A stretch of DNA of 64,000 nucleotides from Undibacterium sp. Jales W-56 (GTDB lineage: Bacteria; Pseudomonadota; Gammaproteobacteria; Burkholderiales; Burkholderiaceae_D). The position numbers and the translations under genes are program-made. The stretch covers positions 620,001-684,000 of the forward strand of contig NZ_JAJLQW010000002.1 of the NCBI RefSeq assembly GCF_025548535.1. The letters run 5' to 3'. Below the pieces are notes generated by a model, which was not told the DNA's origin, searched no databases, and was given only the letters and a program-made list of their open reading frames with translations. Shown one piece after another: positions 55,980-64,000 of the stretch (positions are counted from its first letter, which is position 1; every line of letters starts with the position of its first letter).

Positions 55980-57479
55980 TTATTTGCCAGGCACACCAAA
56001 AGGGAAACTCAAGGTCACATCTACTGCATTCGAGTTCAAAGCACCTTTAGCAGAACGCACACGTCCGACACCCAACTTCAGACGTGATTTCCCATATAGA
56101 TCGATACCGCCATATACCATTGCCTGCGCAGTAGCGCCGCCCTTGGCATCCACACCGCCGCCACCAGCGGCGCCAATCAACATCTCTGCACCAGCGAACA
56201 ATCCGGTTGCCAATGTTGCAGTGCGGGCACCCAATCCAAGCAAGCCTACCGAAAAACCGCCGGCATTTCCGGTAAATGCGCTATGCGCCTGGGCAGACAT
56301 GTAGGTATCGGTAGTGATATAGCGATCAATTTTAAAACCCATTAAATCCAGGCTATGGTTGCCGCCATTATAGCGGGCCGCATGCAGATAATGCTGTGCG
56401 GATGCCGCCCATTCCATGCCTTGCACCATGCGTGAAATACTACGATCAGAGCGGACATCTAGGTCTAAGCCAAGCTGGATATTGGCGTAATTCGATTTAA
56501 AGTCGCCATTCAGCGCACGAACTGCACCGCCTTCGAGCGCCACATACATATTGCGACTCACCTGCGCTTTCGCATATAAACCGGCTTTGACTAACGCGCC
56601 GCCGCCAACCGGAACGCGGCCACCACCGCCCATGCCAAGGGCCACACGCGAACCTATTTTAAAGTCATCCTTGATTACCGGATATTCTGCACCGAGTAAT
56701 CCGAGCACTTCGGCATAGCCGTCGGCACCGCCTTTGACTGCAGCTCCGCTCTCAACACCCCAATAAACCGACTCAGAAACGAACTGATCTGCGCGAAAAC
56801 CGGCATACCCCAGCGAGCCAGAATACGGTTTTCCATTTAAATCTTTGACGCCGGATACCGGATTGTAATTACCGATAATTGCCGCAATATGGTCGAAGCC
56901 CACGCCACCACGCTCACTCGTAGAAACAGTGCTGCCTTGCGCGAGCTGCGAGGCAAACATAAAGTCACTCTCCATGGATACGCTTACCCCCAGTTGTTTG
57001 CTGCGGATATGGCCATTCGGGAAACGGACTTGCGATGCAGAAACACCTGCGCGGATCTGATTAAATTTCCACATCAAGTCGAGGTGCGGGCGTAACATCA
57101 AGCCGCCGCCGACAGAAGCCGATCCGCCGCCACCGCCACCAACATACAAGCCACCTTCAACATCAAGTCCCGAAAGGAGCGGCCTGCGTATCGCAATCTC
57201 ACCGCCACCGGTAAAAAAACCACCGCGCTGCCCCGTCACTGCGCCATAGGCAGCAGGCCCGATATACAGACTGGGCATTGCCTGCAACAAATAACTCCCG
57301 CCTATCATTCCCATCGTTTCATTATTGGGAAGTTTGATTTTTTCAAAACCGAAACGTACTTCCACTGGTGTGTTATAGGTTTTCGGAGCATGCGGATCCA
57401 CATAATCATCGGCGTATGCGCATTGCAAAATGGGAGACAACATAATCAGTGCTACAAACTGTTTTCTTAAAAGTGGCAT
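55980..57479 (-). CDS. Gly-rich outer-membrane-like protein, function unknown
   Basis: 499 residues with a Sec signal peptide (cleavage near AYADD, about 20-25). The mature part is rich in Gly, Ala and alternating hydrophobic strands such as [21 protein letters not shown] and [24 protein letters not shown]. It ends with a beta-strand-like [13 protein letters not shown]. This composition suggests an outer-membrane beta barrel, possibly with internally repeated halves (similar [14 protein letters not shown] and [13 protein letters not shown] stretches). I do not recognise the family. It is probably co-transcribed with the downstream uppS-like gene. Confidence 0.7.
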   Translation of the reverse strand: MPLLRKQFVALIMLSPILQCAYADDYVDPHAPKTYNTPVEVRFGFEKIKLPNNETMGMIGGSYLLQAMPSLYIGPAAYGAVTGQRGGFFTGGGEIAIRRPLLSGLDVEGGLYVGGGGGGSASVGGGLMLRPHLDLMWKFNQIRAGVSASQVRFPNGHIRSKQLGVSVSMESDFMFASQLAQGSTVSTSERGGVGFDHIAAIIGNYNPVSGVKDLNGKPYSGSLGYAGFRADQFVSESVYWGVESGAAVKGGADGYAEVLGLLGAEYPVIKDDFKIGSRVALGMGGGGRVPVGGGALVKAGLYAKAQVSRNMYVALEGGAVRALNGDFKSNYANIQLGLDLDVRSDRSISRMVQGMEWAASAQHYLHAARYNGGNHSLDLMGFKIDRYITTDTYMSAQAHSAFTGNAGGFSVGLLGLGARTATLATGLFAGAEMLIGAAGGGGVDAKGGATAQAMVYGGIDLYGKSRLKLGVGRVRSAKGALNSNAVDVTLSFPFGVPGK

Positions 57480-57885
57480 AAATGAAAAAAAATTTATATA
57501 TCAAACGCAGTAAATGCGGAATTGCCTGGTCAAGAATGCTCAATCAAACAATGCTTCTCATCTTCCTCTGGAAACAAGCTGAGTCAAAAGATGATTTATG
57601 CCGATTCTTTTATTTTGCATTTAAGACATCATTTCTAGAATACTAAACTAAACGCCGAGAAAAATAGTTTATTTATGCAATTCTTTCAAAGAATCATCCA
57701 CGAAACATGCAAAATAATCAATATATCTCTTATGTTGCCCAAGTGCATCAATGAAAATACCACAGGTAGTACCGCAAAGGATACAAATAAAAAATGACTT
57801 AACCGCATTTGCCATTAAGTCATTTTATCCATCGCCATTCATTTTATGCTGAAGAGTTACATCAAAATTGATGAGAAAAGCTTCG
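57480..57885. other. Intergenic region between rluB and the Gly-rich protein gene
   Basis: 406 bp, AT-rich, with no gene. It contains the rluB terminator (57791-57826); the rest presumably holds the promoter of the minus-strand Gly-rich protein/uppS pair. Confidence 0.65.
57791..57826. terminator. Intrinsic terminator downstream of rluB
   Basis: AAAATGACTTAA (57791-57802) pairs with TTAAGTCATTTT (57815-57826), a 12-bp perfect stem with a 12-nt loop and A/T-rich flanks on both sides. It ends scpB-rluB transcription on the minus strand. Confidence 0.85.
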
Positions 57886-59478
57886 TTACCCGCCCTTGGA
57901 GCGGCGGCGTGCAGCAATTCCCTGACCGATCGCCTGGCCACTGCCGCGAGCAGTGCCGCCATTATTATTGCGCCTTGGACGTCCGGCATCCGGAAAACCG
58001 AGCGCTGTTTGCATAGGATCGGGCTGACGAGGGCGTTTTTTACCCTGTGCATCGCCATTCGTACTGCGCGGCGCACCGAACTCGGTACGAGGCGCGTTAA
58101 ATCGCCCTGCTGGCTTATCGAACGGATTGACTGGCCGACCGGGCGCTCTGTTGCCATTAGGATGAGGCGCAGTATCTTTGCCGGCTGGCTTGTCGCCACC
58201 GACTTTCTCCAGGCCACTGAGTTTCAGCAGGCTGCGCACCGCATCCTCTTCCAATTCATCCCAACGACCACGCTTCAGGCCGGACGGCAGCGTCATCGCA
58301 CCGTAACGTGTGCGAATCAGGCGCGACACGGTTAAGCCAACTGCTTCAAACATACGGCGTACCTCGCGGTTACGGCCTTCGCCAATCACCACGCGATACC
58401 ATTTATTGACGCCTTCACCACCACCATCGACAATTTTTGAAAACTGCGCGAGACCATCTTCCAACTCAACGCCTGCCAATAGTTTCTGACGCATCCCTTC
58501 TTCCAGCTCACCGAGTGTACGCACGGCATATTCACGTTCGATACCATAGCGCGGGTGCATCAGGCGGTTCGCCAGGTCACCGGACGTCGTGAATAACAAC
58601 AGGCCTTCCGTGTTGTAATCAAGACGGCCGACTGCCAGCCACTTACCGACTTTCATTTGCGGCAAACTCGCAAATACGGATTGGCGGCCTTCAGGATCGC
58701 TGGTGCTGACAATTTCACCAGCCGGTTTGTGATAAATCAAGACGCGCGGCGGTTTCTTGCTTATTTTTCTTTGTATCGGCTTGCCATTGATACGCACGGT
58801 ATCTGTAGGCAAGATGCGCTGGCCGATATGGGCCGGCTCACCATTCACCGAAACCCGACCGGCGACAATCAAATCTTCCATGTCACGGCGGGAACCCAGA
58901 CCTGCTTCAGCCAATACTTTGTGCAATTTTGGCGCATCATCATCTGCAGTTAGATCGCGGCGAACCGGCTTGGCTATGCGCCCTTTGACCTTATTAGCCG
59001 CATCGGTATCCGCATCAAACGCCTCGGAAGTCACGAACGAAAATACATCATCTGCATTATTTGCCACTGGCTTGGCACCCTGTCGGGCTCCGCGCGCCTG
59101 GCTTGGATGTCGCCCTTTACCCGCGTGCGCCGGACGATTACCTGCCTGTTCATCTCTTGGCCCACGTGGACTTTGCGCCCTGGCATCCGGGCGGCGCGGC
59201 TGATCACCGCGCTCACCCTGAACACGCGGCGGACGCGGTTTACGTGTCATGCCGTCACCGGTATTTTTTCGTTCAGCAACGGCTGTATCTACTGCACCAG
59301 ACGCTGCATTCGCAGCAGATGCGTCAGCCGGTTCGGCAACATCCGATTTCGGTCGCGAGCGACGCAAATTACGCGGCCCTCTGACGCCACGTTTGGCGGT
59401 CTTTGGTGAGGACTCATCATTACCCGAAGCTTCTCCGGCAACGCTGGACTTAATATCGTCTGGATTATTTGTGTTCAT
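57886..59478 (-). CDS. rluB: 23S rRNA pseudouridine(2605) synthase RluB, with long basic extensions
   Basis: 530 residues, much longer than E. coli RluB (about 290). A low-complexity Arg/Pro/Gly/Ala-rich N-terminal extension (1-175) precedes an S4 RNA-binding domain (about 182-235, [20 protein letters not shown]) and the RsuA/RluB catalytic domain with [15 protein letters not shown] (catalytic Asp near 285) and [15 protein letters not shown]. The C-terminal tail (about 425-530) is again Gly/Arg/Asn-rich. Extended RluB forms are common in Burkholderiales. It overlaps scpB by 14 bp. Confidence 0.93.
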   Translation of the reverse strand: MNTNNPDDIKSSVAGEASGNDESSPKTAKRGVRGPRNLRRSRPKSDVAEPADASAANAASGAVDTAVAERKNTGDGMTRKPRPPRVQGERGDQPRRPDARAQSPRGPRDEQAGNRPAHAGKGRHPSQARGARQGAKPVANNADDVFSFVTSEAFDADTDAANKVKGRIAKPVRRDLTADDDAPKLHKVLAEAGLGSRRDMEDLIVAGRVSVNGEPAHIGQRILPTDTVRINGKPIQRKISKKPPRVLIYHKPAGEIVSTSDPEGRQSVFASLPQMKVGKWLAVGRLDYNTEGLLLFTTSGDLANRLMHPRYGIEREYAVRTLGELEEGMRQKLLAGVELEDGLAQFSKIVDGGGEGVNKWYRVVIGEGRNREVRRMFEAVGLTVSRLIRTRYGAMTLPSGLKRGRWDELEEDAVRSLLKLSGLEKVGGDKPAGKDTAPHPNGNRAPGRPVNPFDKPAGRFNAPRTEFGAPRSTNGDAQGKKRPRQPDPMQTALGFPDAGRPRRNNNGGTARGSGQAIGQGIAARRRSKGG

Positions 59479-60304
59479 TATTCTGTTCTAAATTTGACTG
59501 ACTCAATGCCGAAGCATCTACATCGAACTCCGATGCCAACTCTTGGTCTGGCACATCAACGATCACATCGGATTCTTGCGTATCGTTACTGGCCGTACTT
59601 AGTAATTCCTTGTCCATCTCAACTTCTGCCGAGGCAGATTCCGCCAAAGGCACTGCGCCTTCTGGCAATATATCTATGATTGCATCCTGCTGCAGCAAGG
59701 TCTCTTGCCCGGCAAACATATTCGCACCCAGCGCATCCAATTCTTGCGCACCTTCTTCCGCCACGCTGTCTTTTGTGACTTGCTGCAAAGGCGGTAATTG
59801 ATCCAGCGAAGACAAGCCGAGATCATCCAGAAACTGTTTGGTGGTTGCAAACAGCGATGGGCGACCAGGTACATCCCTATGGCCTATCGTTTCTATCCAG
59901 CCCCGGTCTTCCAAAGTTTTGATCATCTGGGATGCCACCGTAACGCCACGAATCTCTTCGATATCACCACGCGTTACAGGTTGGCGATAAGCAATAATCG
60001 CCAGCGTTTCTAAGGTTGCTCTTGAATACTTCGGCGGCTTCTCAGGATTTAAGCGGTCAATATAAGCGCGCATTTCCGGCCGGCTCTGAAAACGCCAGCC
60101 AGTGGACAGCCCTACCAGCTCTATACCTTTGTCCGACCAGTCCATGCGCAAATCTTCGAGCATCGATTTAATCGTATCCGCGCCGACTACCTCACTGGAT
60201 TCATCACTGTCCTGAAACAGTTTTTTCATCGTATTAACGGTCAGCGGCTCGTGCGCGCATAGCAAGGCAGTTTCGAGGACTCGCTTGGCCTCAGCAGTAT
60301 TCAT
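59465..60304 (-). CDS. scpB: Segregation and condensation protein ScpB
   Basis: A 279-residue kleisin-associated protein with two winged-helix domains (about 1-165): [64 protein letters not shown] and [18 protein letters not shown]. The acidic C-terminal tail (about 185-279) is variable. It works with ScpA and SMC in chromosome condensation. It is followed directly by rluB. Confidence 0.95.
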   Translation of the reverse strand: MNTAEAKRVLETALLCAHEPLTVNTMKKLFQDSDESSEVVGADTIKSMLEDLRMDWSDKGIELVGLSTGWRFQSRPEMRAYIDRLNPEKPPKYSRATLETLAIIAYRQPVTRGDIEEIRGVTVASQMIKTLEDRGWIETIGHRDVPGRPSLFATTKQFLDDLGLSSLDQLPPLQQVTKDSVAEEGAQELDALGANMFAGQETLLQQDAIIDILPEGAVPLAESASAEVEMDKELLSTASNDTQESDVIVDVPDQELASEFDVDASALSQSNLEQNNEHK

Positions 60305-60665
60305 GCAAACTCTTTAGCACATTGATTGGTTGATCTGATGAAGCATAGAACGGCACTGAAAGAACTTCTTCAGCCAAAACCTGTTCTGTAATTTGTGTCA
60401 CTCAAATTAAGGTGACTCATGCCATCTAGGCGAACAATTACTGTTTGACATTAACCAAAAGGACTGATTGGCTATGCTTTCATTTCGCTACGTGTATTCC
60501 ATCATCAAACCAAGCGTCGTTGCGCACCTGATTACTGAAAAACTGATGAAACCACTTTAGTAGCTTCGACACTGGATTGTAGTCCAGAATTTCGACTCAA
60601 ATCAAAGAATAATCATCAGGCTAATAAAAAAGCCACGTTAATACGTGGCTTTTTTATTGTAATTC
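60305..60665. other. Intergenic region between scpB and tRNA-fMet
   Basis: 361 bp with no gene. It holds the tRNA terminator (60626-60655) and presumably the scpB promoter. A GTCAC-N10-GTGAC inverted repeat lies at about 60398-60417; I cannot assign it to a regulator. Confidence 0.6.
60626..60655 (-). terminator. Intrinsic terminator of the tRNA-fMet transcript
   Basis: AAAAAAGCCACGT (60626-60638), loop TAAT, ACGTGGCTTTTTT (60643-60655): a 13-bp perfect stem located 10 bp beyond the tRNA 3' end. Confidence 0.92.
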
Positions 60666-60742
<77 letters not shown>

Positions 60743-60983
60743 TCTGAGAAATAAGACTATATCCGACTTTGCTGCTTTGCGCAATGATTTTCTCAGATTT
60801 ACCCGGATATCGTCGATGTTGCACGCGTGTACTCGTCATTTTCTGCGCATTTCCGGCAAGTCTGGATTTGGCCGCAAGCCGGCAAAAATTGCATCTTCGT
60901 TTGCAGTGATACACTTAGGTCTGAACTACATCCTATCCCATGTATTTTTTTGATTCCTTTGACCCAATTCCATTGTCCGTACC

Positions 60984-61550
60984 ATGAAATTTTGCTCTGA
61001 ATGTGCATCGCCTGTTGTGATCGAAATCCCTGCCGACGACACCCGTGAGCGTCATGTCTGTCCAAGCTGCGGCACCATTCATTACCAAAATCCGAAAATG
61101 GTGGTCGGCTCCATCCCTGTCTGGGACAAAGACGGCGAAGTTCAGATTCTGTTATGCAAACGCGCGATCGAACCGCGTTACGGTTACTGGACCTTGCCAG
61201 CCGGATTCATGGAAAACAATGAAACCACCAGCCAGGCCGCACAAAGAGAAACCATAGAAGAAGCCGGTGCCCATATCGCCCTGCATGAATTATTTTCCAT
61301 CCTGAATGTACCGCACGTTCATCAAGTCCATTTATTCTATCGTGCTACTTTACTCGACACCGATTATCGGGCCGGCACCGAGAGTCTGGAGGTGCAGCTA
61401 TTTACAGAAAAAGACATCCCCTGGGACGACATCGCCTTCCCTACCGTCAGCCATACCTTACAATTTTTCTTTAAAGATTTAGCCGCGGTCAAGCAAGGCG
61501 GCACATACAGCGTGCACGAGCACGACATTTTCAAGCCCCTGCGCAGCTAG
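60984..61550 (+). CDS. NUDIX hydrolase with N-terminal zinc ribbon
   Basis: 188 residues. Cys4, Cys7, Cys26 and Cys29 form a zinc-ribbon as in NudC/ADP-ribose pyrophosphatase-like proteins. The Nudix box is intact: GFMENNETTSQAAQRETIEEAG, with REx2EE at its core (about 74-95). It hydrolyses a nucleoside diphosphate linked to another moiety; NADH or ADP-ribose are likely candidates but not provable here. It is a stand-alone gene upstream of the MFS transporter. Confidence 0.9.
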   Translation: MKFCSECASPVVIEIPADDTRERHVCPSCGTIHYQNPKMVVGSIPVWDKDGEVQILLCKRAIEPRYGYWTLPAGFMENNETTSQAAQRETIEEAGAHIALHELFSILNVPHVHQVHLFYRATLLDTDYRAGTESLEVQLFTEKDIPWDDIAFPTVSHTLQFFFKDLAAVKQGGTYSVHEHDIFKPLRS

Positions 61551-61595
61551 CTCATGTTGGCTTGGTCAACCCAAACAGACGATGAGAAACATCCG

Positions 61596-62801
61596 ATGAA
61601 TCCACAAGCTGAACGCATTAAAGTATTGAGTGCAGGCATCTTCAGCTTGATTCTGGCGGTCGGCGTTGCCCGCTTCGCCTACACCCCCTTATTACCTATC
61701 ATGCAGCAACAGGCTGGCCTCGGCATTGCTGCAGCAGGCTGGTTAGCTGCATTTAATTACGCGGGCTATCTGAGCGGTGCATTGATCGCTTCTCAGATTA
61801 GCGATTTACATTTAAAAGACCGCCTATACCGCATCGGCATGGTACTTGCCGTGCTCAGCACCATCATGATGGCTTTAAGCAGCAATCTTCTTGTCTGGAT
61901 CATTTCCCGCTATATCGCCGGCCTATGCAGCGCTGCCGCGATGTTGCTTGGTACCGGACTCATATTGAACTGGCTGATCCGGCACAATCATCGCAGCGAA
62001 TTAGGCATCCATTTTGCCGGCTTAGGTTTGGGCATAGCGGGTTGCGCGGCCACAGTTGCGCTGATGAGTCAGTCATTAGACTGGCGTGAGCAATGGCTGG
62101 TCTTTTCCGCGATAGGAAGTATCTTGCTGATACCCGCACTGCGCTGGCTGCCTGCGCCGGACAGCAGTAGCCTGACCACCAGCGGCAAAGCAATGCAAGA
62201 TCAACCGCCCAGCGCCTTGTTTTTAAAAATTTTTATGGCGATGTATTTTTGTGCCGGCGTTGGTTATGTGGTCAGCGCGACTTTTATTGTGGCCATTGTC
62301 GATCGCTTGCCGGGACTATCCGGCAAAGGCACTTTAGTTTTTTTTGCAATCGGCATTGCCGCCGCACCCGCCTGCATTATCTGGGATCTGGTGGCACGCC
62401 GGACTGGTGATTTGAATGCCTTATTGCTGGCAGCCCTATTGCAAATTGCCGGCATCTTATTACCCGTCGCAATCGGCGGCCTGACCGCTGCCATCGTCGG
62501 CGCGCTGTTATTCGGCGGCACCTTCATCGGCATGGTAAGCCTGGTCCTGACCATGGCAGGCCGCTATTACCCAACCCGACCCGCCAAGATGATGGGTAAA
62601 ATGACGATCTATTACGGTGTAGCGCAAATCATCGCCCCGGCGATCACGGCCTGGTTCGCGGCCCATCAAGGCGGCTATGCGTCAGGGCTGTATCTGGCAG
62701 CCGGCGCCATGACCGTCGGCGCCGGACTGCTCATTGCCTTGAAGACTTTAGAAAATCACGAACTTCGCCAACCGCTAAGCAATCGTCAGGTCGATCCATG
62801 A
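61596..62801 (+). CDS. YbfB/YjiJ family MFS transporter
   Basis: 401 residues from ATG 61596, which places the first helix ([21 protein letters not shown]) near the N-terminus; an in-frame ATG at 61554 would add 14 polar residues. Twelve hydrophobic helices are visible, with a [14 protein letters not shown] signature of the YbfB group and [18 protein letters not shown] in the second half. The substrate is unknown. It overlaps aat by 4 bp. Confidence 0.87.
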   Translation: MNPQAERIKVLSAGIFSLILAVGVARFAYTPLLPIMQQQAGLGIAAAGWLAAFNYAGYLSGALIASQISDLHLKDRLYRIGMVLAVLSTIMMALSSNLLVWIISRYIAGLCSAAAMLLGTGLILNWLIRHNHRSELGIHFAGLGLGIAGCAATVALMSQSLDWREQWLVFSAIGSILLIPALRWLPAPDSSSLTTSGKAMQDQPPSALFLKIFMAMYFCAGVGYVVSATFIVAIVDRLPGLSGKGTLVFFAIGIAAAPACIIWDLVARRTGDLNALLLAALLQIAGILLPVAIGGLTAAIVGALLFGGTFIGMVSLVLTMAGRYYPTRPAKMMGKMTIYYGVAQIIAPAITAWFAAHQGGYASGLYLAAGAMTVGAGLLIALKTLENHELRQPLSNRQVDP

Positions 62802-63517
62802 TCCCATGGCTGGAGGCAAACACGCCTTTTCCCGATGTCGAAACGGCATTATTAGAAAAAGACGGCGCGGCGGGATTGCTGGCGGCGGGCGGCGATTTAT
62901 CTGCGGAACGCTTGCTGGACGCCTATAGTCACGGGATTTTCCCCTGGTTCTCTGAAGGTCAGCCAATCTTATGGTGGTCGACCGATCCGCGCATGGTTTT
63001 AAAAATCGCGGATTTCAAATTATCGGATAGCTTGAAAAAGACCCTCAAAAAAACCGGCAAAGATCCTCGCTGGGAATGCCGTTTCGATAGCGCGTTTGAG
63101 CAAGTTATACGCGCCTGTGCCGCACCACGCCGCGATAGCGCGGGTACCTGGATATCGGATGAGATCGTGGCCGGCTACTGTACATTGCATACAGCGGGTT
63201 ATGCGCACTCGTCTGAAGTCTGGTTCGATGGCGAACTGGTCGGCGGCGCGTATGGGGTGTGCATAGGCCGCATGTTTTATGGGGAATCAATGTTTGCCAA
63301 AGCCAGCGATGCGTCTAAAATCGCGCTCGCGCATCTGGTATTTTTCTTGCGTGAAAACGGTGTGGAAATGATAGACTGCCAGCAGCAGACCGCGCATCTG
63401 GCGTCCCTGGGCGCCAAGCCGATCAGCCGTAGCGCTTTCATCGCGCACTTGCAACAGGCGATCGACTTGCCGCCTATACTGAATTGGATGCCGATTACTT
63501 GGGTGAATAAGCAGTGA
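62798..63517 (+). CDS. aat: Leucyl/phenylalanyl-tRNA--protein transferase
   Basis: A 239-residue N-end-rule enzyme adding Leu/Phe to N-terminal Arg/Lys of proteins. Conserved blocks: [43 protein letters not shown], then [35 protein letters not shown] and [16 protein letters not shown]. It is coupled by overlaps to the MFS gene before it and bpt after it. Confidence 0.96.
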   Translation: MIPWLEANTPFPDVETALLEKDGAAGLLAAGGDLSAERLLDAYSHGIFPWFSEGQPILWWSTDPRMVLKIADFKLSDSLKKTLKKTGKDPRWECRFDSAFEQVIRACAAPRRDSAGTWISDEIVAGYCTLHTAGYAHSSEVWFDGELVGGAYGVCIGRMFYGESMFAKASDASKIALAHLVFFLRENGVEMIDCQQQTAHLASLGAKPISRSAFIAHLQQAIDLPPILNWMPITWVNKQ

Positions 63518-64000
63518 CTCAGCTCAACGAATTACCATTTTCCAGCATACAGTTTTATGCGACTGCGCCCTATCCATGCAGCTATCTGGATGGCCTGCAG
63601 GCACGTTCGCAAGTGGCGACGCCTGCCCACCTGATCAATGCGGATACGTATTCAGAATTAATCAAAAACGGTTTTCGCCGTAGCGGTATTTTTATTTACC
63701 GACCGCATTGCGATACCTGCCAGGCATGTACGCCGGTACGGGTGAGAGTCAATGAATTCAAGGCCAACCGCAGTCAGCGCCGTGCGCAAGGCAGGCATGG
63801 CAATCTGGTCGCGCGCGTCGCCTCGCTCACGTATTCGCATGAACATTACGAACTGTATCACCGCTATCAGAATCAACGTCATGCCGGCGGCGGCATGGAC
63901 CACGACAGTCGCGATCAATACGCGCAGTTTTTACTGCAAAGCCGTGTGAATACTCGTCTGGTCGAATTCCGCGATGAACAGGATATCCTGCGCATGGTCA
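63514..64000 (+). CDS. bpt: Aspartate/glutamate leucyltransferase Bpt (partial, cut by window edge)
   Basis: The first 162 codons of a Bpt/ATE-family protein. GTG 63514 overlaps the aat stop (GTGA). Conserved parts: [39 protein letters not shown] and [15 protein letters not shown]. Bpt transfers Leu to N-terminal Asp/Glu, complementing Aat in the same N-end-rule pathway. The 3' part lies beyond the window. Confidence 0.93.
   Translation, partial: MTQLNELPFSSIQFYATAPYPCSYLDGLQARSQVATPAHLINADTYSELIKNGFRRSGIFIYRPHCDTCQACTPVRVRVNEFKANRSQRRAQGRHGNLVARVASLTYSHEHYELYHRYQNQRHAGGGMDHDSRDQYAQFLLQSRVNTRLVEFRDEQDILRMV

Overview
The window looks like chromosome of a betaproteobacterium in Burkholderiales, most likely Oxalobacteraceae (Herminiimonas/Collimonas/Undibacterium-like). 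This rests on gene content and order (scpB-rluB and rimP-nusA-infB-rbfA-truB-typA), the aat-bpt pair, an omega-amino-acid transaminase and a cluster of BON/CsbD/glycine-zipper envelope genes. No species call is possible from sequence reading alone.

Layout. 1-3.9 kb (minus): a response-regulator fragment, a CHASE3/PAS hybrid histidine kinase and a Crp/Fnr-type regulator. 4.2-9.1 kb (plus): a run of small envelope or stress proteins (two BON lipoproteins, two glycine-zipper proteins, a 48-residue membrane peptide, CsbD, a Cys-repeat periplasmic protein) ending in an AI-2E-type permease. Four near-palindromic 16-bp sites of TGTRC-N6-GNACA type lie in promoter regions here and in front of the minus-strand gene at 9.3-9.7 kb. 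They have CRP geometry and are candidate operators of the adjacent Crp/Fnr regulator. 10-12.5 kb: a transaminase and an EamA transporter. 12.6-21.1 kb (minus): the translation operon rimP-nusA-infB-rbfA-truB plus typA. It has a recognisable promoter and a terminator-like hairpin in the rimP leader.

21.4-52.1 kb is a Wzx/Wzy-type surface polysaccharide locus. Minus-strand genes encode a Wzz-like co-polymerase, a large SLBB exporter and a WecA/WbpL-like initiating transferase. A divergent plus-strand run of 23 tightly packed genes carries what looks like a complete CMP-legionaminic acid (nonulosonic acid) pathway of the GDP-linked kind: LegB, LegC, a GNAT acetyltransferase, LegG, LegI, a PtmE-like CBS/nucleotidyltransferase and LegF. 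With it come a PIG-L deacetylase, a NeuD-like acyltransferase, an aminotransferase/SDR pair, flippase, polymerase, an unassigned GT-B-like protein, an O-acetyltransferase-like protein, an acetamidino module (WbpG/PseA-like, HisH, HisF), a two-domain oxidoreductase, a heparinase-like protein, a glycosyltransferase, and WecB/WecC for UDP-ManNAcA. The inferred product is a repeat unit containing a modified legionaminic acid, ManNAcA and an amidine-bearing sugar.

52.1-55.2 kb is mobile-element debris: a decayed IS66 element with 15-bp terminal repeats and a perfect 8-bp target duplication sits inside an older, also decayed DDE transposase gene. 55.2-57.5 kb (minus) holds an unrecognised Gly-rich outer-membrane-like protein 4 bp upstream of a divergent undecaprenyl diphosphate synthase. 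57.9-60.7 kb (minus): rluB, scpB and initiator tRNA-fMet. 61-64 kb (plus): a NUDIX hydrolase, an MFS transporter, aat and a truncated bpt. In many Burkholderiales scpB-rluB lies next to rimP-nusA, so the polysaccharide locus and the IS debris appear to interrupt that neighbourhood.
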